Origin: Gemmatimonadaceae bacterium
GTDB lineage: Bacteria > Gemmatimonadota > Gemmatimonadetes > Gemmatimonadales > Gemmatimonadaceae
Assembly (NCBI GenBank): GCA_025451425.1
Contig: JANWKK010000168.1
Coordinates: 1 to 5,411, forward strand
Direction of reading: 5' to 3'
DNA length: 5,411 nt
Under the pieces are notes generated by a model. It was not told the origin of the DNA. It worked only from the letters and a program-made list of their open reading frames with translations, and ran no database searches. The position numbers were made by a program, and so were the translations under genes. Shown piece after piece: positions 1 through 5,411 of the stretch (positions are counted from its first letter, which is position 1; each line of letters opens with the position of its first letter).

Positions 1-1
1 G

Positions 2-646
2 CAGCACTACTTCGCGGAGCGGTATTGGTACAAGCCGAACCCCGACTACGCGTCTGGCGAGCTGTCTCCAATCGAGAGGCAGAACCTCGACACGATCGCG
101 CTCGCGATCATGCGGCAAGACCAGCGCTCGGTGTCGCCAGGGTTGATGAACCTGTTTCAGTCGACGCCGTTGACCGAGCACATGCTGTCCAACGTCTCGA
201 TCAACGACTTACGTCTGTTGCGAAACGAGATCTATGCACGTCACGGACGTCCGTTTCAAACGCTATGGCTCGCTGAGTACTTCAGGCACGAGCCGTGGTA
301 CACGCCGCGGAAGGACTATTCAGACGTCGAACTCTCGGCTATCGAACGAGCCAATATTGCACTGATCACGAAGCGTGAAGAGGAGCTGCACCAGTCCCTC
401 GGGACGCGGCTCTTGACCGTCGACGACGTCCGCGGCCTGCGTAATGAGGACGCGCGCCGCTTGCGGAACGAGATCTACGCCCGGCACGGTCGGCGCTTTC
501 AGGATCCGAAGCTGCAGCGCTACTTTGCGAGCTTCAGTTGGTACAAGCCTAACGACGGCTTCCGCGAGAGTCAGCTCAATGAGACCGAGCGAACCAACGC
601 GGCGCTCATCAGCCAATACGAGCACGGTAAGTTCACCGAGGGTTGA
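2..646 (+). CDS. Tandem YARHG-domain protein, 3' part (5' end outside window)
   Basis: The frame is open from the first bases of the window to TGA at 644-646, followed at once by an in-frame TAA, giving 214 visible residues. The ATG at 110 is not taken as the start, because the homologous repeat pattern continues upstream of it. Three YARHG-type units are visible. The first is partial and retains only its C-terminal half (YWYKP at residues 8-12, then an SPIER segment). The second has LRNEIYARHG ending at residue 82 and WY at 99-100. The third has LRNEIYARHG ending at residue 163 and WYKP at 180-183. The WY pair recurs at residues 9, 99 and 180, a period of 80-90. Each unit ends in an (I/T)ER.N segment. 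YARHG is a Pfam domain, usually of exported bacterial proteins, with no known biochemical function. Any signal peptide, membrane anchor or partner domain would lie upstream of the window. The domain call is firm; the function is unknown. Confidence 0.9.
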   Translation, partial: QHYFAERYWYKPNPDYASGELSPIERQNLDTIALAIMRQDQRSVSPGLMNLFQSTPLTEHMLSNVSINDLRLLRNEIYARHGRPFQTLWLAEYFRHEPWYTPRKDYSDVELSAIERANIALITKREEELHQSLGTRLLTVDDVRGLRNEDARRLRNEIYARHGRRFQDPKLQRYFASFSWYKPNDGFRESQLNETERTNAALISQYEHGKFTEG

Positions 647-722
647 TAAGGGCACTCGAGCCTCGCGTCGCGGGGCAAGGCTATCGTAGGCGCCAGGGTC
701 TGGGGCGGAGGCCCGACGTGGT

Positions 723-741
723 CCGCGCAAGTCTTGCGCGG
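723..741. repeat. 19-bp perfect inverted repeat between the YARHG and MFS genes
   Basis: CCGCGCAAG-T-CTTGCGCGG is a perfect dyad: nine bases per arm around one T. As RNA it would fold into an 8-bp stem with a GTC loop. It lies 77 bp after the YARHG stop codon. No T-run follows, so it is not a classical intrinsic terminator. It could be a T-less terminator, an mRNA-stabilising 3' hairpin, or a regulator-binding dyad upstream of the transporter gene. Its 3' end is 2 bp before a possible GTG start at 744, which makes that start less attractive. The rest of the 193-bp gap shows nothing convincing apart from a weaker GC-rich stem near 661-676. Confidence 0.6.
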
Positions 742-839
742 CCGTGCGCGAACACCTAACCCTAGCACCTTCATTTCCGGCCCTGTTCATCGTGCCTCTG
801 GAGTCGCGTTTCAGTGGGAGTCCTGACGAGACCACGCGC

Positions 840-2117
840 ATGCCGTGGGTCTCCTCGCTCGTCCTCGCCGGCGGAAGTCTCGTCATCGGCGCCGTCTCGC
901 CACTCTACGACTCCTACGTTCCGCCACTGCTCCAGCAGCATCTGACGAGCAGCACAGGCATTGGCGCGGCGATGGGAATCGACAACGTCCTCGCGTTGTT
1001 CCTGGTCCCGCTCATCGGTGCGCTCTCGGACGGGACGCATACTCGACTCGGGCGTCGCGTACCGTTCGTGCTCGCGGCGCTTCCGATCACTGCCGTGGCG
1101 CTCGCGGCGATTCCGTTCGCGGAGCGGTTCGGATTGGCGGCGCTCCTTCTCGCGATGGTTTTTCTCGACGTCGCACTCGCCGTTTGGCGTGCTCCCTTTT
1201 CGGCCTTGCTCGCGGAGCTCGTGCCGTCGATTCATCGATCGAAGACGGAGGGGATTCTGGGTGTCGCGATGTGCATCGGCGCGATGGTGATGCTCAGTTC
1301 GGCGCGGAGTCTCGCCGAGCGGAGCATGGAGCTGCCCTTCGCGCTTGCGGCGGGTCTGGTGGCAATCGTGTGGCTTGTGTGCAGCGTTTTTCTTCGCGAG
1401 CCGCCGCACGAATCAGACGTGCGGCAACACGCCGCACGTGCTGCCGTCGCTCCGTTTCGTTCGCTGCGCGACGCATTCACCGCTGGCGGCGGACGCGCAC
1501 CGCAATTCTTCGCCGCGTGCCTGCTCTTTCAGATGGCGTTCCAGTCCTTCTCGAGCTGGTTCACGTTGCATGGATCAGAGCGCTTTCAAACGACCGTCGC
1601 CAACGTATCGTTAGGCTTCATCGCCGTCGCGGTCTCGACGCTCGTCGGATCGATCCCTGCTGGCTGGCTTGGTGCCCGGTACGGCAGACGCCGCATGTCG
1701 CTCATCGGCATCGCGGGGATGGCGGTCGCGTGTGCGATCCTCCACGTCGTTCCGACACTCACGTTGGCCGTCATCGTGCTTTTCGTCTTCGGCCTCTCCT
1801 GGTCGTTCCCCGTGGCCAATCTCACGCCGATGGCGTTGGAGCTGGGCACCGCGGCACGCGCGGGCTCGCTCGCGGGCGCCTTCCTGCTCGTACAGAGCGT
1901 GGCCGGGATCGTCGGACCGTCGATCGTTGGGGTGGTGTTCGACGCGACCGGCTCGAAGCGCTCCTTGTTCGTTTTGCTAGCAATCTTCCTCGGCGGCGCG
2001 TTCGCGCTCTTCGCGAGCCTGGCGCCGGGGTTTGGCGAGGCGAACGCCCGGGTGCCGGCGCTAGTCAACGCCGCATCGACATCGGCTGTCGCCGAAATCG
2101 ACGACGTGTTCGTCTAG
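840..2117 (+). CDS. MFS transporter, SLC45/GPH-like (putative sugar symporter)
   Basis: The product is 425 residues from ATG 840, and almost entirely alternating hydrophobic helices. TM1 begins at about residue 5. The loop after TM2 carries MFS motif A, GALSDGTHTRLGRR (residues 60-73), preceded by IDNVLALFLVPL. A degenerate second copy, GSIPAGWLGARYGRRR (270-285), opens the C-terminal half, as expected for two six-helix bundles. The D-x-T-x-TRLGRR-x-PF form is typical of SLC45/sucrose-type and GPH-type cation-sugar symporters. The substrate cannot be read from sequence. The final 25-30 residues form a polar cytoplasmic tail. The start is uncertain. ATG 840 has only a weak upstream GACGAG (825-830). 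In-frame GTG 792 would add 16 residues, giving a more usual charged N-terminus before TM1. GTG 744 sits directly against the 723-741 hairpin and its first codons look non-coding. MFS membership is near certain; sugar transport is inference. Confidence 0.92.
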   Translation: MPWVSSLVLAGGSLVIGAVSPLYDSYVPPLLQQHLTSSTGIGAAMGIDNVLALFLVPLIGALSDGTHTRLGRRVPFVLAALPITAVALAAIPFAERFGLAALLLAMVFLDVALAVWRAPFSALLAELVPSIHRSKTEGILGVAMCIGAMVMLSSARSLAERSMELPFALAAGLVAIVWLVCSVFLREPPHESDVRQHAARAAVAPFRSLRDAFTAGGGRAPQFFAACLLFQMAFQSFSSWFTLHGSERFQTTVANVSLGFIAVAVSTLVGSIPAGWLGARYGRRRMSLIGIAGMAVACAILHVVPTLTLAVIVLFVFGLSWSFPVANLTPMALELGTAARAGSLAGAFLLVQSVAGIVGPSIVGVVFDATGSKRSLFVLLAIFLGGAFALFASLAPGFGEANARVPALVNAASTSAVAEIDDVFV

Positions 2118-2180
2118 CGCACGGTCCGCACGTTTGTTCTGACGCGCCTGACGGAATGGCGACAGAATCGAAGCCGTAGC

Positions 2181-2209
2181 TCGTCAGCCGGTCCTTCTGG
2201 GTGTATAAT
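2181..2209 (+). promoter_or_regulatory. Sigma70-type promoter for the peptidase-rhamnosidase unit
   Basis: A perfect TATAAT -10 box at 2204-2209 is preceded by TCGTCA at 2181-2186 (4 of 6 matches to TTGACA) with a 17-bp spacer. A TATAAT is rare by chance in DNA this GC-rich, and it lies in the only intergenic gap upstream of the peptidase. Transcription should start near 2216, leaving a leader of about 108 nt before ATG 2324. The hexamer CTGACG occurs at 2139-2144 and 2148-2153, and inverted (CGTCAG) at 2182-2187 across the -35 box, so a regulator could bind here. No clear terminator for the MFS gene is visible in 2118-2180. Confidence 0.65.
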
Positions 2210-2239
2210 CGCGCGTTGAACACCTGTCGGCTCTTGCCG

Positions 2240-2275
2240 GCCGGCCAGTGGACACCGAAGGTGGCTGGCATCGGC
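2240..2275 (+). other. Potential bulged hairpin in the 5' leader of the peptidase mRNA
   Basis: Three nested complementary segments lie about 25 nt after the predicted transcription start. GCCG 2240-2243 pairs with CGGC 2272-2275, GCCAG 2244-2248 with CTGGC 2265-2269, and CACC 2253-2256 with GGTG 2260-2263 around a GAA loop. That makes 13 pairs with an AT bulge and an asymmetric internal loop (TGGA opposite G). It ends 36 nt before the ribosome binding site, so it does not itself cover it. It matches no riboswitch class I recognise. A chance fold in GC-rich RNA is possible. Confidence 0.4.
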
Positions 2276-2311
2276 ATTGAGTATTTGCATAACTGCGTTC
2301 GACCTGTCGTC

Positions 2312-2315
2312 GAGG
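2312..2315 (+). promoter_or_regulatory. Shine-Dalgarno GAGG deciding the peptidase start at ATG 2324
   Basis: GAGG lies 8 nt before ATG 2324. With the signal peptide encoded directly after that ATG, it fixes this start over the in-frame GTG at 2201, which lies against the -10 box and cannot be on the main transcript. The motif sits inside the short palindrome GAGGCTCCTC (2312-2321), too tight to form a stable hairpin alone. Confidence 0.7.
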
Positions 2316-2323
2316 CTCCTCAC

Positions 2324-4678
2324 ATGACATTGGTCCGACTCACGCCGACCGCGGTCCTGATCGCGGGTGTTAGCCTGCACGCTCCTGTTTTCGCACAGGG
2401 CACCGCCGCCGACTACGCGCGGTCCGACGGACTTCGTGCCCGCGTCGAAGGGAAGGTCATCGACGCCGCAGACGCGCCAGCGTGGGTGCCCGGGACCGAT
2501 CAGCTCGTGTACCGCAAGTCGGTGAGCGGCGGTTTTGTCTTCATGCTCGTCGACGCGACGACGCTACAAAAGCACCCCGCCTTCGACCATGACCGGCTCG
2601 CGGCAGCCTTCAGCGCAGCGCGCGATAGCGCGACTCCGCGCGCTGCGTCCCCGGCAAGGCCTGTCACGGGCGTTACGTTGCCGTTCACCCGATTTACTTT
2701 CGTCGACAGTGCGCGCGCGATCGAATTCATTGCCGGCGGGAACGGCAGTGTCGGCATCGCCGATAGCGCGCGCTGGCGCTGCGGCCTAACGACGTACGCG
2801 TGCCGAGAAGTGCCGCGAGAGGAACCTGCAGTCCGTGGTGGGCCGAGAGGCGAGGGTGGTGGCCTTTTTGGCGAGCGACGGCTTCCACCAGACCGGCCGA
2901 AGATCTCGCCGGACGGCAAGTGGGAAGCGCTCGTGCGCAACTACAACATCTACGTTCGGCCTAACGGTTCACGAGAAGGCGGCGCGATGCTTGGCGTCGA
3001 CGGCACCGAAGGCGACGCCTATGATCCGCAGTCGATCGTGTGGTCGCCGGATTCCAGGCGCATCGCCGCGTATCGCGTGAAGCCCGGATACCGGCGCGAA
3101 GTCCACTACATCCAGTCCTCGCCCGAAGATCAATTGCAGCCGAAGCAAGCGAGCTTGCTGTACAACAAGCCCGGCGACGTGCTCGACGTGGGCACGCCGG
3201 CCATCTTCGACGTCGACGCCCGCCGCGAAATCGTCGTCGACCGCGCGCTCTTTCCGACCGCGTACAACGTCACCGCGCTCGAGTGGCGCGGCGACAGCCG
3301 CTCGGTCACTTTCGAGTACAATCAACGCGGCCATCACGTCTATCGTGTCATCGAGATCGATGCCGCGACGGGTGCGACGCGCGCGATCATCGATGAGCGC
3401 ATGCCGACCTTCTTCGAGTACTCGGCGAAGAAGTACCGCTACGACGTGGCCGATGGAAAGGACATTATCTGGATGTCGGAGCGCGATGGCTGGAATCACC
3501 TGTACCTGTTCGACGGCAAGACGGGGAGGGTAAAGAATCAGATCACGAAGGGACCCTGGGTCGTTCGTGGCGTCGATTGGGTCGACACGACCGCGCGCCA
3601 GATCTGGTTCACCGCGAGTGGGATGTACGCAGGCAAGGATCCGTATTTCGTACATGCATATCGGATCAATTTCGACGGGACAGGCCTAACAACGCTCACC
3701 GACGGCGACGCGAACCACAGCATCACCTACTCGCCGGACCATCGCTATTTCGCGGATCTCTCATCGCGCGTTGATCTCCCGCCCCGGCTCCAACTACGGC
3801 GTGCGAGCGATGGGAAGGTGCTCAACGACGTCGAACGCGCCGATGCCAGCGCCTTGCTCGCGACGGGATGGCAGCCGCCGGAGGTGTTTGTCACCAAGGG
3901 ACGCGACGGGACGACCGACATCTGGGGCGTCGTGATTCGCCCAACGAACTTCGACTCGACGAAGAAGTATCCGGTGATCGAGAACATCTACGCCGGGCCG
4001 CAGGGCTCGTTCGTGCCGAAGACCTTCAGCACGCAGCTCGGCATGCAATCGATCGCGGAGCTCGGATTCATCGTCGTGCAGATCGACGGCATGGGCACAT
4101 CCAATCGCTCGAAGGCATTTCACGACGTCGCGTGGAAGAACCTCGGCGACGCGGGATTCCCGGATCGCATTTTATGGCATCGGGCGTTCGCCTCGAAGCA
4201 CGCGTTTTATGACACCAGTCGCGTTGGAATTTACGGTACTTCGGCTGGTGGGCAGAACTCGATGGGCGCGTTGCTCTTTCATCCTGAGTTCTACAAGGCC
4301 GCGGTTTCCGCGGCGGGATGCCACGACAACCGCATGGACAAGATCTGGTGGAACGAGCAATGGATGGGCGAGCTCGGGCCGCATTATGCAGCTTCGTCGA
4401 ATGTCGATAATGCGTATCGCTTGCAAGGGCACTTACTGCTCGTCGTTGGCGAGATGGACATGAACGTCGATCCGTCATCGACGTTCCAGGTTGTCAATTC
4501 ACTCATCAAGGCCAACAAGATGTTCGATCTGCTCGTGATTCCGGGAGCGGGGCACACGAGCGGTGGTCCGTACGGCGACAAGAAGAGGAACGATTTCTTC
4601 GTCTATCACCTGATGGGCGTGGAGCCCCCCGATCGAAACCTCAGTCGAATTGCGACCGCGTCGGGTGGTGACAAGTAA
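2324..4678 (+). CDS. Secreted S9 family serine peptidase (DPP-IV N-terminal propeller + prolyl oligopeptidase catalytic domain)
   Basis: The product is 784 residues and complete. Residues 1-24 form a Sec signal peptide (R5, hydrophobic core, cleavage VFA-Q), so the enzyme acts in the periplasm or outside the cell. A DPP-IV-type beta-propeller spans roughly residues 120-490, with blade motifs such as [15 protein letters not shown] and [11 protein letters not shown]. The alpha/beta-hydrolase domain covers roughly 540-770. Catalytic residues are Ser640 in GTSAGG, Asp712 in EMDMNV and His744 in GAGH; the triad is complete, so an active peptidase is expected. S9 enzymes cleave short peptides, often after Pro, but I see no DPP-IV-style Glu-Glu motif in the propeller, so dipeptidyl specificity should not be assumed. 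Residues 164-192 are a Gly/Arg/Pro/Glu-rich, probably flexible insert. The segment with [17 protein letters not shown] is typical of a widespread bacterial S9 group. The last bases overlap the following rhamnosidase-like gene. Confidence 0.95.
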   Translation: MTLVRLTPTAVLIAGVSLHAPVFAQGTAADYARSDGLRARVEGKVIDAADAPAWVPGTDQLVYRKSVSGGFVFMLVDATTLQKHPAFDHDRLAAAFSAARDSATPRAASPARPVTGVTLPFTRFTFVDSARAIEFIAGGNGSVGIADSARWRCGLTTYACREVPREEPAVRGGPRGEGGGLFGERRLPPDRPKISPDGKWEALVRNYNIYVRPNGSREGGAMLGVDGTEGDAYDPQSIVWSPDSRRIAAYRVKPGYRREVHYIQSSPEDQLQPKQASLLYNKPGDVLDVGTPAIFDVDARREIVVDRALFPTAYNVTALEWRGDSRSVTFEYNQRGHHVYRVIEIDAATGATRAIIDERMPTFFEYSAKKYRYDVADGKDIIWMSERDGWNHLYLFDGKTGRVKNQITKGPWVVRGVDWVDTTARQIWFTASGMYAGKDPYFVHAYRINFDGTGLTTLTDGDANHSITYSPDHRYFADLSSRVDLPPRLQLRRASDGKVLNDVERADASALLATGWQPPEVFVTKGRDGTTDIWGVVIRPTNFDSTKKYPVIENIYAGPQGSFVPKTFSTQLGMQSIAELGFIVVQIDGMGTSNRSKAFHDVAWKNLGDAGFPDRILWHRAFASKHAFYDTSRVGIYGTSAGGQNSMGALLFHPEFYKAAVSAAGCHDNRMDKIWWNEQWMGELGPHYAASSNVDNAYRLQGHLLLVVGEMDMNVDPSSTFQVVNSLIKANKMFDLLVIPGAGHTSGGPYGDKKRNDFFVYHLMGVEPPDRNLSRIATASGGDK

Positions 4679-5411
4679 AGCGTTCGCGTCGCTTGCGGTC
4701 TTGGCGCTCGTCGGCTCGAGCGTCAGGGCGCAAGTCACCTCGAAGTTTGGCGGCGCGAACGCGGCGAGGTGGATCGCACCGCCTAACGTGAAAGGCGACT
4801 CCTTCGTCGTCTTTCACGCGCGACGAACCTTCGTGCTCTCGGCGGCTCCAGGGCGGTTCGTGGTGCACGTCTCGGCTGACAACCGGTATCACCTGTATCT
4901 CAACGGCGCTCTCGTATCATCGGGACCGCAGCGCTCGGATGTCGCGCACTGGCGCTACGAGACGATCGATCTCGCGCCGCACCTGCGCGTTGGCCGCAAC
5001 GTGCTCGCCGCTGTGGTGTGGAACTGGGGCGCGACGCGACCGGTCGCGCAATACAGCTATCGAACTGGATTCCTCGTGCAAGGCGACGGCGAGCGCGAGA
5101 GTGCGCTCGTCAACAGCGGTCCAGGCTGGAAACTGCTCGTCGATTCAGCATATACGCCGATCGTGATCACGAACGCGACGGTGCACGGCTACTACGCTGC
5201 CGGACCCGGCGAGTCCGTCGACGGGCGCCGTTACCCTTGGCATTGGCAGGACGCGGAGTTCGACGACGCGTCCTGGATCACCGTCGCCGCGCCGCCGGCG
5301 GGGGGAGATGCGGCGCCGCTCGCGGCATTCGACGTTCCTTCCGGCTCCGCGATCGTTGGGCGGCTGCACCTTCGGACCCCGTTGGGTCCCGGAACCGGTG
5401 AGACGTTTGGC
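4665..5411 (+). CDS. Alpha-L-rhamnosidase-like (GH78-type) exported protein, N-terminal part (3' end outside window)
   Basis: The frame stays open to the window edge (249 residues visible). From GTG 4665, residues 1-22 form a signal peptide (K5, hydrophobic core, cleavage VRA-Q). A beta-rich module follows, with W near the start, [12 protein letters not shown] (70-81), a GP turn, and a [14 protein letters not shown] segment. These are hallmarks of the jelly-roll domains preceding the catalytic barrel in GH78 and related rhamnosidases. Later come a [11 protein letters not shown] segment, GYYAAGPGE (175-183) and FDDASW (199-204), matching the rhamnosidase N-terminal domain. The (alpha/alpha)6 catalytic domain is beyond the window, so activity and substrate cannot be judged. 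The start could be GTG 4665, GTG 4668 or TTG 4650. None has a Shine-Dalgarno, and all overlap the peptidase stop (4676-4678), which points to translational coupling within one operon. The family call is by remembered domain pattern, not a search. Confidence 0.8.
   Translation, partial: MVTSKAFASLAVLALVGSSVRAQVTSKFGGANAARWIAPPNVKGDSFVVFHARRTFVLSAAPGRFVVHVSADNRYHLYLNGALVSSGPQRSDVAHWRYETIDLAPHLRVGRNVLAAVVWNWGATRPVAQYSYRTGFLVQGDGERESALVNSGPGWKLLVDSAYTPIVITNATVHGYYAAGPGESVDGRRYPWHWQDAEFDDASWITVAAPPAGGDAAPLAAFDVPSGSAIVGRLHLRTPLGPGTGETFG

Larger units (their letters stand above)
547..4788. repeat. Dispersed octamer GCCTAACG (five exact copies, two near-copies)
   Basis: Exact copies are at 547-554, 2784-2791, 2959-2966 and 4781-4788 on the + strand, and 1609-1616 on the - strand (CGTTAGGC). 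Near-copies are GCCTAACA at 3684-3691 and ACCTAACC at 754-761. The span given here is only the outer limit of the exact copies. The copies fall in all four genes and one gap, without regular spacing. Codon context varies: Pro-Asn at 547, 2959 and 4781; Leu-Thr at 2784 and 3684; Ser-Leu-Gly at 1609. Confidence 0.75.

Noticed and set aside
110..112. ATG 110 as the start of the YARHG gene
   Set aside because: The frame is open upstream to the window edge and that stretch encodes the end of another YARHG unit.
755..765. Telomere-like CCTAACCCTAG
   Set aside because: It is only about one and a half repeat units, with no continuation. More likely it is a chance extension of a near-copy of the GCCTAACG word.
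845..2179. Long open frame (444 codons) in another + frame across the MFS gene
   Set aside because: It is Arg-rich with no recognisable domain. It is a GC-rich shadow of the MFS frame, which shows clear MFS motifs.
2148..2187. Possible terminator of the MFS gene (CTGACG paired with CGTCAG)
   Set aside because: The stem is 6 bp across a 28-nt loop, has no T-tract, and overlaps the -35 element. It is too weak to call.
2201..2323. N-terminal extension of the peptidase from GTG 2201 (41 extra residues)
   Set aside because: The GTG directly abuts the TATAAT box, so it precedes the predicted transcript. ATG 2324 has a GAGG at good distance and is followed at once by a signal peptide.
2969..3655. 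Antisense open frame of 228 codons inside the peptidase gene (similar ones at 320-886 and 771-1409)
   Set aside because: It has charged, biased composition, no domain signals and no ribosome binding site, and lies opposite a well-supported gene. This is typical of high-GC antisense shadows.
4457..4459. Loss of the catalytic Asp, suggested by DMNV in place of the common DDNV
   Set aside because: In DPP-IV the catalytic residue is the first Asp of DDNV, and that one (Asp712) is present here. Only the second position differs.

Overview
The window looks like chromosomal DNA of a GC-rich, free-living heterotrophic bacterium. All four genes are on the + strand, and two encode secreted enzymes whose signal peptides are cleaved just before Gln (VFA-Q and VRA-Q). 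The mix of a YARHG protein, an S9 peptidase and a rhamnosidase-like glycoside hydrolase fits soil Gemmatimonadota or Acidobacteriota. That placement is inference: there is no rRNA or other marker gene here.

Layout. Positions 2-646 are the 3' end of a gene for a tandem YARHG-domain protein; its start lies outside the window. A short intergenic stretch follows, with a perfect 19-bp inverted repeat at 723-741. Positions 840-2117 (start uncertain; GTG at 744 or 792 possible) encode a 12-TM-type MFS transporter resembling the SLC45/GPH sugar symporters. Positions 2118-2323 are a regulatory interval with a good sigma70-type promoter (perfect TATAAT at 2204-2209) and a roughly 108-nt leader that can form a bulged hairpin. 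Positions 2324-4678 encode a complete secreted S9 (prolyl oligopeptidase/DPP-IV-like) peptidase with an intact Ser-Asp-His triad. From about 4665 to the window end runs a gene overlapping the peptidase stop. It begins with a signal peptide followed by the N-terminal modules of an alpha-L-rhamnosidase-like (GH78-type) protein; its catalytic domain lies beyond the window.

How the genes may work together. The peptidase and rhamnosidase-like genes overlap and are very probably co-transcribed from the promoter near 2204. Both products are exported, so the pair could trim peptides and rhamnosylated glycans or glycosides outside the cytoplasm, with the upstream sugar-type MFS carrier importing a released sugar. 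The transporter link is only proximity, because the promoter suggests a separate transcription unit.

I see no mobile element, CRISPR array, tRNA or rRNA, and no clearly new multi-gene system. The strongest unexplained signal is an over-represented octamer, GCCTAACG (five exact copies plus two near-copies), occurring in several reading phases and on both strands. This suggests DNA-level rather than protein-level selection.
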